From the NCBI GenBank assembly GCA_037384645.1, contig JARRNT010000018.1, positions 1 through 64,000 of the forward strand: a stretch of 64,000 nt of DNA. Direction: 5' to 3'. The notes below the pieces were generated by a model. It did no database searches and was not told the origin of the DNA. It worked only from the letters and a program-made list of their open reading frames with translations. Position 1 is the first letter of the stretch. Each line of letters opens with the position of its first letter. The DNA is from RI-92 sp037384645 (lineage in GTDB: Bacteria; Pseudomonadota; Gammaproteobacteria; UBA6429; Thiohalophilaceae). A program made the position numbers and the translations under genes. Shown piece by piece: positions 51,635 to 60,914 of this stretch.

Positions 51635-54475
51635 ATGACGATTCCTTTCTTTAAATCCCTGCGCTTTCGCCTCATTGCAAGCGTCGTTGCCATCGAAGTT
51701 ATCATGCTTTCGATCATGGTATGGAATAATGTGGAACTTATATACCAGACCCACACAGATCGCCTGCACGAAACCGCCAGCAGCACAATCTGGCAGTTTT
51801 CAAATGCAGCCGGTTCCTATATGGCGGAAATCAATTATGCCGGCCTGCAGGAACTCGCCGAAAACCTGATGCGCCAGAACGAGGTCAGCTACCTGATCGT
51901 TGTCGACGCAAAGAATAAACCCGTCGTGCAGCTAGGTCGAAAGTACTCCCAGATTGCCCATGACAGCAAAACATTCACTGCTATCAATCCAACAAAGATC
52001 TATGCCATTTCCTCTGATATAACAATTTCCAATCTCGACCTCGGCAAGGTCTATATGGGATTTTCCCTGCAATATATGCTCGACAGCATCCGCTCGGCAC
52101 GTAACCGCAGTATTACGATTGCCGCAATTGAAATTGCGCTGAGCATTCTGGCGACTATCATCCTGGGCCTGCGTTTAACCAGAAATCTCAAGGCCCTGGC
52201 CACGGCTGCGCGTCGTGTCGGCGAGGGTCACTATAACGAAACCGTCTCGATCGTCCGTAATGACGAGGTCGGCATGACCGCCAAGGCGTTCAATAAAATG
52301 GTCCGCGATATCGCGGAACGGACGCGGCAGATCTATGACAGTGAAGCCTCGATTCGTCTGTTAATGGATTCCACCGCCGAAGCGATTGTCGGTGTCGATA
52401 ACAACTCCAGGTGTATATTTGTCAATCGTGCCTGTGTCGATATCCTTGGCTTTGAAAGCCCCGATCAGATTATCGGTAAGGATTTTCATATGCTCGCACA
52501 TCACCATCATCCCGACGGTCGCGCATACCCGGCGGAGGAATGCCGGATACGGCACGGCGCGAGAGCCAATGACACTTACTATACCGATGAAGAAGTGTAT
52601 ATCCGTGCAGACGGTAGTTTTTTCCCGGTAGAGGTCAGGACTCACCTCATTTCCAAGGACGGCCAGCGCACCGGCATGGTGATGACCTTCACTGATATCA
52701 CCGAACGCAAACAGGCGCAGGCAAACATTGAACGCCTGAACAAAGAATTATCACTCTTACTCGAGTCTACCGGGGAAGGCATCTTTGGCGTCGATGCCGA
52801 ACTCAATTGCACGTTCATCAACCAGGCCGCGGCCAGGCTGTTGGGTTACTCCACCCATGAGCTGCTCTATCGTAATATGTACCAAATTACACACTATGCG
52901 AATGAAGATGGCGAGCCATTACGGCGTGAGGAAACGCTGTTATACCGATGCATCCATGAAAATCGCTCCCTCCTGTCCGATGACGAAATACTCTGGACAC
53001 GCGCCGGTCAGTCCTTCCCAGCGCAATACTCCGCCAGCCCGATTACAGAGAACAACAAACCGATTGGCGCTGTGGTGGTATTCAGGAATATTGCCGAAGC
53101 CCGCGCCATGGCCCGTCAAATGGACTACCTGGCCACGCATGATTCCCTGACCGACCTGTTTAATCGCCGTGAATTTGAACTGCGTCTGAAAACCCTGCTG
53201 GATGAGACCGAAGTCGAAAATTCGGAGCACATCCTGTGTTACATGGACCTGGACCAGTTTAAGGTCGTAAATGATACCTGTGGTCATGTTGCCGGTGATG
53301 AGTTACTGCGACAGCTGTCAAGTGTTATAAGCAGAAAAATCCGTAAGCACGATACCCTGGCGCGTCTGGGTGGCGATGAATTCGGTCTGCTGCTGTCGTA
53401 CTGTGACATCCAGGCTGCCCAGAAGATCATTGACGAAATACGCCACGCCGTTAACGAGTTCCGTTTTGTCTGGGAAGACAAAATTTTCAGTATTGGGATC
53501 AGCGTCGGCATCACCGTTATCAATTCCGGGACCGGCGGGGTGGGCACGGCATTCAGTGAAGCAGATGCCGCCTGCTATATCGCCAAGGATAGTGGACGTA
53601 ACCGGGTACATGTTTTCGAAAAAGACAATGTCGAAAGCTCCCATTCAATCGGTGAAATGCGCTGGGTCTCCGTCATCACCGGCGCGCTCGATAACGATAC
53701 GTTTTCTTTGCACTACCAGCCCATCGTCCCGACTGAAAGCACGGGCCGTAAAGCAAGCGGCTACAACACACACTTTGAAATCCTGCTCAGGCTGCAGGAT
53801 CTCCACGGCGTGCATTACCCGCCTGGCGCCTTTATCCCGGCCGCAGAACGATATAGCCTCATGGGGAAAGTAGACAGCTGGGTCGTCAGTCACACTTTCA
53901 GCTGGCTGGCAGCACACCCGGATGCACTGGAACAGATAGAAACCTGTTCCATAAATCTTTCCGCTTCTTCCTTGACTGACAAGACCTTTCTTAACCATCT
54001 GAGCGCACAACTGGATGAATGGAATATCCCCGGGGAAAAAATCTGCTTTGAAGTCACGGAAACGGCTGCCGTGTCGAACCTGAGCCAGGCCGTCCACTTC
54101 ATCAAGACCCTCAAGCACTATGGCTGTAAATTTGCGCTGGATGATTTTGGCAGCGGCATGTCTTCATTTGCCTACCTCAAAAACCTGCCGGTGGACTTTC
54201 TTAAGATCGATGGTTATTTCGTGCGGGACATCATTAGTGACCGCATCGATGCCGCCATGGTCGAAGCTGTCAACAAGGTCGGCCAGGTCATGGGGATCAA
54301 AACCATTGCAGAATTTGTCGAAAACGACGAAATCCTGGCGAAACTGCGTGCTATCGGCATCGATTATGTGCAGGGCTACGGCATCGCCAAGCCGGCCGCC
54401 ATCGATGAACTCGTACCGAGCTTTACCCAACAGACGAAAGCCGGCCAATCATTGCAGGATAACCTGAGAAAATGA
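51635..54475 (+). CDS. Membrane HAMP-PAS-PAS-GGDEF-EAL signalling protein
   Basis: 946 residues. TM1 (about 10-30), a periplasmic domain of about 120 residues, TM2 (about 160-180), HAMP (LKALATAARRVGEGHYNETV), two PAS domains (about 240-365 and 370-490), GGDEF and EAL. The GGDEF motif is RLGGDEFGLLL with a RKHD product-inhibition I-site five residues before it. The EAL domain keeps catalytic residues: FEILLRL (EAL variant EIL), INLSASSL, EVTET, DDFGSGMSS, KIDGYF and QGYGIAKP. Both synthesis and hydrolysis of c-di-GMP are therefore plausible. Cotranscribed with the PhnD-like protein, likely its periplasmic input. Confidence 0.95.
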   Translation: MTIPFFKSLRFRLIASVVAIEVIMLSIMVWNNVELIYQTHTDRLHETASSTIWQFSNAAGSYMAEINYAGLQELAENLMRQNEVSYLIVVDAKNKPVVQLGRKYSQIAHDSKTFTAINPTKIYAISSDITISNLDLGKVYMGFSLQYMLDSIRSARNRSITIAAIEIALSILATIILGLRLTRNLKALATAARRVGEGHYNETVSIVRNDEVGMTAKAFNKMVRDIAERTRQIYDSEASIRLLMDSTAEAIVGVDNNSRCIFVNRACVDILGFESPDQIIGKDFHMLAHHHHPDGRAYPAEECRIRHGARANDTYYTDEEVYIRADGSFFPVEVRTHLISKDGQRTGMVMTFTDITERKQAQANIERLNKELSLLLESTGEGIFGVDAELNCTFINQAAARLLGYSTHELLYRNMYQITHYANEDGEPLRREETLLYRCIHENRSLLSDDEILWTRAGQSFPAQYSASPITENNKPIGAVVVFRNIAEARAMARQMDYLATHDSLTDLFNRREFELRLKTLLDETEVENSEHILCYMDLDQFKVVNDTCGHVAGDELLRQLSSVISRKIRKHDTLARLGGDEFGLLLSYCDIQAAQKIIDEIRHAVNEFRFVWEDKIFSIGISVGITVINSGTGGVGTAFSEADAACYIAKDSGRNRVHVFEKDNVESSHSIGEMRWVSVITGALDNDTFSLHYQPIVPTESTGRKASGYNTHFEILLRLQDLHGVHYPPGAFIPAAERYSLMGKVDSWVVSHTFSWLAAHPDALEQIETCSINLSASSLTDKTFLNHLSAQLDEWNIPGEKICFEVTETAAVSNLSQAVHFIKTLKHYGCKFALDDFGSGMSSFAYLKNLPVDFLKIDGYFVRDIISDRIDAAMVEAVNKVGQVMGIKTIAEFVENDEILAKLRAIGIDYVQGYGIAKPAAIDELVPSFTQQTKAGQSLQDNLRK

Positions 54476-54479
54476 CTTC

Positions 54480-54512
54480 GGCGGTGATCCTTAGCAGGCC
54501 GTAATCGCCGCC
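54480..54512. terminator. Possible hairpin between convergent signalling and argG genes
   Basis: GGCGGTGAT and ATCGCCGCC can pair over 9 bp (one G-U on the plus-strand RNA) around a 15-nt loop. No strong T tract follows on either strand, so its efficiency is doubtful, but its place between two convergent stops fits a shared terminator. Confidence 0.3.
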
Positions 54513-54518
54513 CCCGGT

Positions 54519-55736
54519 TTACCGGTGTTTGCGCATGGCAGCGATACGCATCCGCAGCGCATTCAGCTTGATAAAGCCTTCTGCGTCCTTCTGATCGTAA
54601 GCCCCGGCATCATCCTCGAAGGTGGCGATATTGGCATCGAACAGGCTGTCGCTGTCAGATTGGCGACCCACCACGCTGACCGAACCCTTATACAGTTTCA
54701 GTCGCACCTTGCCGTTGACGCTGGCCTGGGAAGCATCAATCATTTCCTGCAGCATCTCGCGTTCAGGTGACCACCAGTAACCGTTATAGATAAGCGTCGC
54801 ATAGCGCGGCATCAGGTCATCCTTGAGATGGGCGACTTCCCGATCGAGCGTGAGCGATTCAATGGCGCGATGGGCCTTGAGCATGATTGTCCCGCCGGGT
54901 GTTTCATAGGCACCACGCGACTTCATGCCGACATAACGGTTTTCAACGATATCGGCGCGCCCGATACCATTGTCACCACCCATCTGATTCAGTTTCGTCA
55001 TAACCTGGGCCGGGGTCATGGCCTGGCCATCAATCGCAGTGATGTCACCCCGTTCGAAGCTCAGTTCGACATAGGTGGCTTGATCCGGGGCCTGTTCCGG
55101 CGAGACCGACCAGCGCCACATATCCGCTTCCGGTTCCGCCCAGGGATCTTCCAGGATGCCGCCTTCGTAGGAAATATGCAGGAGATTGGCATCCATGGAA
55201 TATGGAGACTTCTTGCCCTGTTTTTTAAAGTCCACCGGGATACCGTGTTGCTCGGCATACTGCATCAGCTTTTCACGCGAATTCAGGTCCCATTCGCGCC
55301 AGGGTGCGATCACCTTGATGTGCGGATTCAGGGCATAGGCACCCAGTTCAAACCGGACCTGGTCGTTCCCCTTACCGGTGGCGCCGTGGGAAATGGCGTC
55401 TGCCCCTGTCTGGGCGGCAATCTCGACCAGGCGCCTGGCAATCAGCGGACGCGCGATGGAGGTGCCCAGCAGGTATTCACCTTCGTATATCGTATTGGCC
55501 CGGAACATCGGGAAGACATAATCCCGGGCGTAGTCCTCGCGCAGGTCTTCGATAAAGATCTCTTTCACCCCCATCGCCTGGGCCTTGGCCCGTGCCGGCT
55601 CGACTTCCTCGCCCTGGCCGATGTCAGCCGTAAAGGTCACCACTTCACAGCCATAGGTATCCTGTAGCCACTTTAAAATAATTGAGGTATCGAGGCCGCC
55701 GGAATAGGCAAGCACAACCTTTTTGATTGCAGACAT
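54519..55736 (-). CDS. argG: Argininosuccinate synthase
   Basis: 405 residues, short (non-E. coli) type. The ATP pyrophosphatase loop is VLAYSGGLDTSIILKWL, followed by YGCEVVTFTADIGQGEE and the SHGATGKGNDQVRFE block. It joins citrulline and aspartate with ATP in arginine synthesis. Stands alone; the PDH operon is on the same strand upstream. Confidence 0.98.
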   Translation of the reverse strand: MSAIKKVVLAYSGGLDTSIILKWLQDTYGCEVVTFTADIGQGEEVEPARAKAQAMGVKEIFIEDLREDYARDYVFPMFRANTIYEGEYLLGTSIARPLIARRLVEIAAQTGADAISHGATGKGNDQVRFELGAYALNPHIKVIAPWREWDLNSREKLMQYAEQHGIPVDFKKQGKKSPYSMDANLLHISYEGGILEDPWAEPEADMWRWSVSPEQAPDQATYVELSFERGDITAIDGQAMTPAQVMTKLNQMGGDNGIGRADIVENRYVGMKSRGAYETPGGTIMLKAHRAIESLTLDREVAHLKDDLMPRYATLIYNGYWWSPEREMLQEMIDASQASVNGKVRLKLYKGSVSVVGRQSDSDSLFDANIATFEDDAGAYDQKDAEGFIKLNALRMRIAAMRKHR

Positions 55737-55827
55737 CGGGTTCTCCTGAAATGCTGAACATGCGCTTAAAGCAGGCGCGCATTATACAGCGCCGGGGCAG
55801 GTTAGGCCCTGCCCGGCGATTGACGAT

Positions 55828-58299
55828 TTATTTTTTCGCGCGGCGCTCGCTGCGACGCAAACGGGATGACAGGCGACGGGCCAGTTCACCGAACAACTCG
55901 GTCTGGGTCGGGTGTGGATGGATGGCGCCCCCGACCTGTTCCAGGGTCATGTTACCGCTCACCATCATCACCGCCTCGCCAATCAGGGTATCGGCGTGGT
56001 CGGCCAGGAAGTGCACACCGACCACGCGGTGGCTGGCCTTGTCCGCCACGATCTTGATGAGCCCGTGTTGTTCGTTATTAATCATGGCCTTAGCGTCGAT
56101 ATTCATGGGCACCTTGACCTCCACGGCGTCGATGCCCTTGGCCTTGGCCTGGTCCACGGACAGGCCCACGAAGGCAGCCTCCGGCCGGGTAAAGATCACG
56201 CCGGAATCCTTGTCCTGGTCATAGGTCAGGGCCTCGCCAGCGATGTTATGCGCTGCCACCCGGCCCTGCTGACCGGCAGTATGGGCCAGCATATAACCGC
56301 CGATCACGTCGCCCACGGCAAACACATGCGGCAAATTCGTGCGGCAACGATTATCCGCCTTGATGACACCGTTTTCCGTCTGGATGCCAGCCTTGTCCAG
56401 ACCCAGGCCATCGAGCACCGGCCGCTTACCGGTCGCCATGATCACGTAATCACAGCTATAGGTCTTCTGCTTGCCTTCGGTGTCCTCGTAGACCAGCTTC
56501 ATCTCGCCGGGTTGCCCCTTAATCTGTTTGATATTGGCGCCGGTGACGATCGTCAGATTTTTGTCGCTGTTCAGTACGTCAGTCAGCTGTTTCGCGACCT
56601 CTTTTTCCACCTCGGCCAGGATGCGTTCACGGCCCTCGACCAGCAGTACCTTGCTGCCGAAATCCTGGAAGATTTGTGCCATTTCGCAGCCGATGGCACC
56701 ACCGCCAATCACACCCAGGCGTTTGGGCGCCTGTTTCAGGCCCCAGACCGTATCCGAGGTCAGGACCCCGCCGGTTTCCAGTCCCTCGCGGGCGCCGGGG
56801 ATCGGCGGGACAAAGGGCGGCGCACCGGTGGCGATCACGGCGGCGCCGAAGCTGAGTCGCTTGCCTTTCTTGCCATTGCCGGGATTCGCGCGGGTGTGGG
56901 GATCCTTGTCGTTGCCGCCGGTATCGACAAACACGTGGTGCTCGTCTTCGAAGCGGGCAAAGCCCTGGATGACGTCGATCTTGACGCCCTTGTCGGTCTT
57001 GAGCGCCATCTCGCCCCGGGTCTCCAGCACGTGGCGGCGGGTCTGTTCGAGTTTTTTCCAGTTCAGCGTGGGCTTGCTGGTACCCTCGATCCCCAGGTAG
57101 GCATCTTCGCCACGGTCGCGAATGCGATCGGCCGCAGCGCGCCAGGCCTTGGAGGGGATGCAACCGCGCCAGAGGCACTCGCCGCCGGGGAAGGGGGCAT
57201 CGTTGACCATGGCAACCTTGAAGCCATGCTCCATCAGGTCACGGGCGCAGTCCTCGCCGCCGGGGCCACCACCGATGATCATGACATCATAGTCCCACTC
57301 GCCCTTGGGCAGCTCGAAGCCGGAGGCTGCCGGGGCGGTCGCGACCGGCGTCGCGGCGTCATCCAGCCAGGTGGGATTTTCCACCAGCTGTTTGAACGTG
57401 TTTAAAAATTTGGCGGCATCGGCGCCGTTCACAATACGGTGGTCGGCGGTGATGGTCACCGGCATGCCCTGTGGACCGAGCGTGGCGATGGCGAAGATCG
57501 CTGAGGTCCCGGGCGACGGAATCGCATCGAACTGGCTGACTCCGAGCATACCCATGTTGGAAATCGTGAAGGTGGGATTGGAGTACTCTTCCGGTTTCAG
57601 GCGACGGGCGCGGGCGCGGTCGACCAGGTCTTTCCAGTTGGCCGCCAGTTCACCCAGGCTGCGATTGCCGGCATCGCGCAGGACCGGCACGACCAGCCCC
57701 ATGCCCTCGGTTTCCACCGCCAGGCCGATATCGATGTGCTCGCGCTCGACAATACGGTCTTCGTGTTGATATACGGAATTGATCACGGGATATTCGCCAA
57801 TCGCCAGGGCCGCGGCCTTGGCCAGCGTCACCGTGAGGGAAAAGCCCTTGGCCTTGGAGGCCGTCTTCAGGGCGCTGGGATCCAGGTGGACAGTGACCCG
57901 GAACAACGGCATGGAGAGTGAATACTCCATGTTGTGCGCCACTGCCTTTTCCATGGCCGTCATGGGTCGGCCCTGGCCCGGCACCTGGTAAATACGCTGG
58001 GTCGTGGCCTTCTGGACGTTGCTGTTGAGCACGTCGGCGGCAACGATGGCACCACCCGGACCGGTACCGGGCACGCTGTTCAGATCGATACCGTGTGCCC
58101 CGGCCAGCTGGCGGGCATAGGGCGACGCTTTGACATTGCGCGGCCGCGGTGCCGGGGTTGCGCCATGGGGCTGGGCCGGAATATGGGTTTTCGGCTGGGC
58201 CGTGCCTGCCGGCAGGTGTTTGGGTTTTTCCGCTGCCTTTTCCTTGGGCGCAGCACTGACGCTTTTCTTGCTGTCCATGACGCTGGCACTTTCCGGCAC
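55828..58299 (-). CDS. Fused pyruvate dehydrogenase E2 core and E3 (dihydrolipoamide dehydrogenase); 5' part out of frame
   Basis: Open frame of 823 codons from a non-authentic GTG. Counting from it: Pro/Ala linker; E3/E1-binding domain about 57-92 (SPYARQLAGAHGIDLNSV); E2 acetyltransferase core about 105-312 ending VTITADHRIVNGADAAKFL; Ala/Pro linker; then a full E3 from about 335 with GGGPGG FAD site, redox cysteines C375 and C380 (GGECLWRGCIPSK), second GGGAIGCEMAQ nucleotide site and C-terminal HPHPTQTE base. So acetyl transfer and lipoamide reoxidation are on one chain. The lipoyl domains lie upstream (58300-58792) in another frame because of a deletion in lipoyl domain 2. The E2 core resembles plastid/cyanobacterial E2 (TADHR..yGAD). 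Confidence 0.9.
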   Translation of the reverse strand: MPESASVMDSKKSVSAAPKEKAAEKPKHLPAGTAQPKTHIPAQPHGATPAPRPRNVKASPYARQLAGAHGIDLNSVPGTGPGGAIVAADVLNSNVQKATTQRIYQVPGQGRPMTAMEKAVAHNMEYSLSMPLFRVTVHLDPSALKTASKAKGFSLTVTLAKAAALAIGEYPVINSVYQHEDRIVEREHIDIGLAVETEGMGLVVPVLRDAGNRSLGELAANWKDLVDRARARRLKPEEYSNPTFTISNMGMLGVSQFDAIPSPGTSAIFAIATLGPQGMPVTITADHRIVNGADAAKFLNTFKQLVENPTWLDDAATPVATAPAASGFELPKGEWDYDVMIIGGGPGGEDCARDLMEHGFKVAMVNDAPFPGGECLWRGCIPSKAWRAAADRIRDRGEDAYLGIEGTSKPTLNWKKLEQTRRHVLETRGEMALKTDKGVKIDVIQGFARFEDEHHVFVDTGGNDKDPHTRANPGNGKKGKRLSFGAAVIATGAPPFVPPIPGAREGLETGGVLTSDTVWGLKQAPKRLGVIGGGAIGCEMAQIFQDFGSKVLLVEGRERILAEVEKEVAKQLTDVLNSDKNLTIVTGANIKQIKGQPGEMKLVYEDTEGKQKTYSCDYVIMATGKRPVLDGLGLDKAGIQTENGVIKADNRCRTNLPHVFAVGDVIGGYMLAHTAGQQGRVAAHNIAGEALTYDQDKDSGVIFTRPEAAFVGLSVDQAKAKGIDAVEVKVPMNIDAKAMINNEQHGLIKIVADKASHRVVGVHFLADHADTLIGEAVMMVSGNMTLEQVGGAIHPHPTQTELFGELARRLSSRLRRSERRAKK

Positions 58300-58792
58300 C
58301 AGGTAGTAGCGTTATATTTGCCACCGTGGCGACCACGTCACCGCGCTCGATCTTGTCGCCGATCTGTTTCTCCCAGCTGACCACTACGCCTTCGGTCATG
58401 GTGTCGGACAGCTGCGGCATTTTAACCGGATGGGCATCGGCCGGCGTGGCTTCTGCCGTCACTACTTCGGGGGCTTCGGCGGCTGGCTCGTTTGTATCGG
58501 TGTCGGCAGCGGCGGCAGTCGCTGCGCCGGCCTCGGAAACCTCATCGGCGGTCGCGACCAGGTAGGCAATCGCCTCGCCCACCGGAACAGTGGCATCCAC
58601 CGCGACCATGGGACCGGACAGATAGCCTTCACGAAAGACTTCCACATCCATGATGGCCTTGTCGGTTTCGACGGTCGCCACGATATCGCCGCGTTCGACC
58701 TTGTCACCAATCTTTTTCTCCCAGCTGACCAGGACACCTTCGGTCATGGTGTCCGACAACTGCGGCATTTTGATTACATAAGGTTCAGCCAT
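58300..58792 (-). pseudogene. N-terminal lipoyl domains of the E2-E3 protein (frameshifted from the rest)
   Basis: ATG at 58792 (MAEPYVIKMPQLSD, with AGGAAG upstream). Lipoyl domain 1 (residues 1-80) is complete with the lipoyl-lysine in VETDKAIMDVEV (K45). After a Thr/Ala/Glu-rich linker (82-122), lipoyl domain 2 begins with almost the same sequence but stops after GDVVATV (residue 157, base 58322), before its lysine. About 23 bases later the sequence resumes as YLVPESASV in another frame. Read on in the first frame, translation runs out of frame to 57650. This is a real disabling deletion or an assembly collapse at the repeat; the intact E1 and E2-E3 frames favour an assembly error. Confidence 0.8.
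58322..58768 (-). repeat. Duplicated lipoyl-domain coding segment (two 99-bp copies)
   Basis: Two 33-codon copies, 58670-58768 and 58322-58420, both starting MPQLSDTMTEGV and ending VATV, differ at four residues only. The second copy is cut off at its end by the deletion. Such a near-identical tandem domain is a common place for recombination and for assembly errors. Confidence 0.85.
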
Positions 58793-58899
58793 GCACAATC
58801 TTCCTAAAATTGTTTTCCGGTTCACCCCTCAGTGTGACCGGAAGTACAGGGTCTGCGCAGCAAGCTATTACGCCATATGCCCTGCGTGATGTATCCGGA

Positions 58900-59880
58900 T
58901 TAAATCTTGCCCAGTGCTTTCAGCGCACCGTGATAGACGTCATCCGCATTGGGGATGGCGGCCTTCTCCAGCTTGTGGTTGTAAGGCACGGGCACGTCGG
59001 CAGCATGGATGCGTACCGGCTGCGAATCCAGTGCGTAGAAACAGTCTTCGATGATGCCGGTAATAATTTCCGAGCCGACACCGACCGGACCTTCGTCCTC
59101 TTCGGCCACCAGTACATTGTGGGTTTTTTCCACGGACTTGCGAATCGTCTCGCGGTCGATGGGCTTGAGCGCGCGCAGGTCAAGCACCTCGGCGTGAATA
59201 CCGTCTGCTTGCAGACGCCGTGCCGCTTCCAGGCACAGGTGCACACTGTAGTTGTAGCCAATCAGGGTGATGTCGCTGCCCTCGCGCACGATTTCGGCGC
59301 CTTCCAGCGGCCGGAAGAATTCCTCGTCAGGAATTTCTTCCTTGAGGTTATACATCTGTTCGTGCTCGATAATGATCACGGGGTCATTACTGCGCACGGC
59401 GGATTTCAACATGCCGTAGGCATCCAGTGGCCCTCGCGGCGTGACCACGCGCAGACCGGAGGTCGACATGAACATGCGGGCCAGGCGCGCGGAGTGCTGC
59501 GCGGCAAGCTGGTGTGCGGTACCACCCGGCGTGCGCATGACGATGGGACAGGCAATCTGGCCACCGGACATGTAGCGAATCTTGGCCGCGGCGTTCACAA
59601 TCGTATCCAGCGCCAGCAGGGCAAAGTTAATGGACATGATTTCGATAATCGGGCGCATGCCGGCCATGGAGGCACCGATACCAATGCCGGTATAGGAGTT
59701 CTCTGAAATCGGCGTATCAATGATGCGCTCAGCGCCATACTTGTCATACAGGCCTGATGTTGCCTTGTAGGTACCGCCGGCCACGCCGATATCTTCACCC
59801 ATGGCGATGACCATTTTATCTCTCGCCATTTCTTCGTCGTGGGCGCGACGTATCGCTTCCCAATAAGCTGTTTCTGCCAT
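58900..59880 (-). CDS. pdhB: Pyruvate dehydrogenase E1 beta subunit
   Basis: 326 residues of the transketolase-like beta family: GEDIGVAGGTYKATSGLYDKYG near residue 27, IIEIMSINFALLALDTIVNAAA, and a C-terminal transketolase_C domain. With E1 alpha it forms the thiamine-diphosphate-dependent decarboxylase that reductively acetylates lipoyl groups. Twenty bp after E1 alpha; 107 bp before the E2-E3 start. Acetoin or branched-chain dehydrogenases are related alternatives, but the full gene set fits pyruvate. Confidence 0.93.
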   Translation of the reverse strand: MAETAYWEAIRRAHDEEMARDKMVIAMGEDIGVAGGTYKATSGLYDKYGAERIIDTPISENSYTGIGIGASMAGMRPIIEIMSINFALLALDTIVNAAAKIRYMSGGQIACPIVMRTPGGTAHQLAAQHSARLARMFMSTSGLRVVTPRGPLDAYGMLKSAVRSNDPVIIIEHEQMYNLKEEIPDEEFFRPLEGAEIVREGSDITLIGYNYSVHLCLEAARRLQADGIHAEVLDLRALKPIDRETIRKSVEKTHNVLVAEEDEGPVGVGSEIITGIIEDCFYALDSQPVRIHAADVPVPYNHKLEKAAIPNADDVYHGALKALGKI

Positions 59881-59900
59881 GATGCTTGCTTCCTCGGAAT

Positions 59901-60914
59901 TTATTTTTGCAGGGGACCAATCCAGCGCGGGTCCGGATTATCGTCCAACACGTACTTGTTCAGGTCTGACACCGCCGGCTCGGGGCTTTCCTCGGCAAAC
60001 TTGATGATGTCGTGCTCGATCTCGTGATCGATTTCCTTTTCCATGGCCTTGATGTCATCTGCCGTAATGACGTTGGCCTTGATCAGGCGATCGCTGTAGG
60101 TCTTGATGGGGTCGCGCTTTTCCCATTCCTGCTCTTCGTCGCGGGTACGGTAACCCTTGGCATCGGACATGGAGTGACCGCGGAACCGGTAAGTGATGAA
60201 TTCGATGAAGTAAGGTTTGGATTCATTGCGCACGTAGTCAATAGCCTTCTTTGCTTCGCTCATGACCACGTCGATATCCATCCCGTCGTGCTTGCTGGAC
60301 TTCATGTTATAGGCGGTATCCACCCGTTTGTATTGCTGTGGTTGTGCGGTGGAACGATCCAGCGAGGTGCCAATGGCGTAACCGTTGTTTTCGCAGACGA
60401 ACAGCACCGGCAGATTCCAGACTGACGCCATATTCAGGGTTTCGTGGAAGGTACCCTGGTTATTGGCGCCGTCACCGAGGAAACAGATTGCGATCTGCTT
60501 CGTACCTTTGTGTTTGCAGGCCATGCCCAGACCGGCGGCCAGCGGGAAGGGCTGGCCCACGAGAGCATAACCGCCCATGAAATTCTGACTGGCATCAAAG
60601 ATATGCATGGAACCACCACGGCCCTTTGAGGAACCGGTTTCCTTGCCGTAAAGTTCAGCCATGACCTCGCGCGGCTTCGCGCCAGTCTTGATCGCATGAA
60701 TGTGGTCGCGATAACCGGTAATCACGTAATCGTTCTTTTCACCCTGATGGGTTACTGCCATTTCCAGCACACCGGTGGCAACGGCTTCCTGGCCGGAATA
60801 TAAATGGAGAAAGCCACCAACCTTGCGCTCCATGTAGGCCTCGAAACAACGGTCTTCGAATCGGCGATAGAAAATCATTTCGCGCAGCAGGCGCTTCTTA
60901 TCAGCGTCAGTCAT
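59901..60914 (-). CDS. pdhA: Pyruvate dehydrogenase E1 alpha subunit
   Basis: 337 residues. The ThDP motif is present as ICFLGDGANNQGTFHETLN (GDG...NN), with YRDHIHAIKTGAKPREVMAEL and GRGGSMHIFD upstream and the phosphorylation-loop-like RFRGHSMSDAKGYRTRDE. Its two-subunit (alpha/beta) E1 type is that of Gram-positives, mitochondria, plastids and some proteobacteria, not the homodimeric AceE of E. coli. First gene of the operon, with a TATAAT at 60959-60964. Confidence 0.95.
   Translation of the reverse strand: MTDADKKRLLREMIFYRRFEDRCFEAYMERKVGGFLHLYSGQEAVATGVLEMAVTHQGEKNDYVITGYRDHIHAIKTGAKPREVMAELYGKETGSSKGRGGSMHIFDASQNFMGGYALVGQPFPLAAGLGMACKHKGTKQIAICFLGDGANNQGTFHETLNMASVWNLPVLFVCENNGYAIGTSLDRSTAQPQQYKRVDTAYNMKSSKHDGMDIDVVMSEAKKAIDYVRNESKPYFIEFITYRFRGHSMSDAKGYRTRDEEQEWEKRDPIKTYSDRLIKANVITADDIKAMEKEIDHEIEHDIIKFAEESPEPAVSDLNKYVLDDNPDPRWIGPLQK

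Noticed and set aside
57400..57450. E2 inactive because DHRIVNG has Asn instead of Asp
   Set aside because: The His is kept and plastid-type E2s vary at this position while being active, so the change is not evidence of inactivity.
58300..58350. Separate short lipoyl-protein gene followed by an independent E2-E3 gene
   Set aside because: The second lipoyl copy is cut mid-domain and the next frame starts at a GTG with no ribosome-binding site, with codons YLV just before it that fit the end of the lost lipoyl domain.
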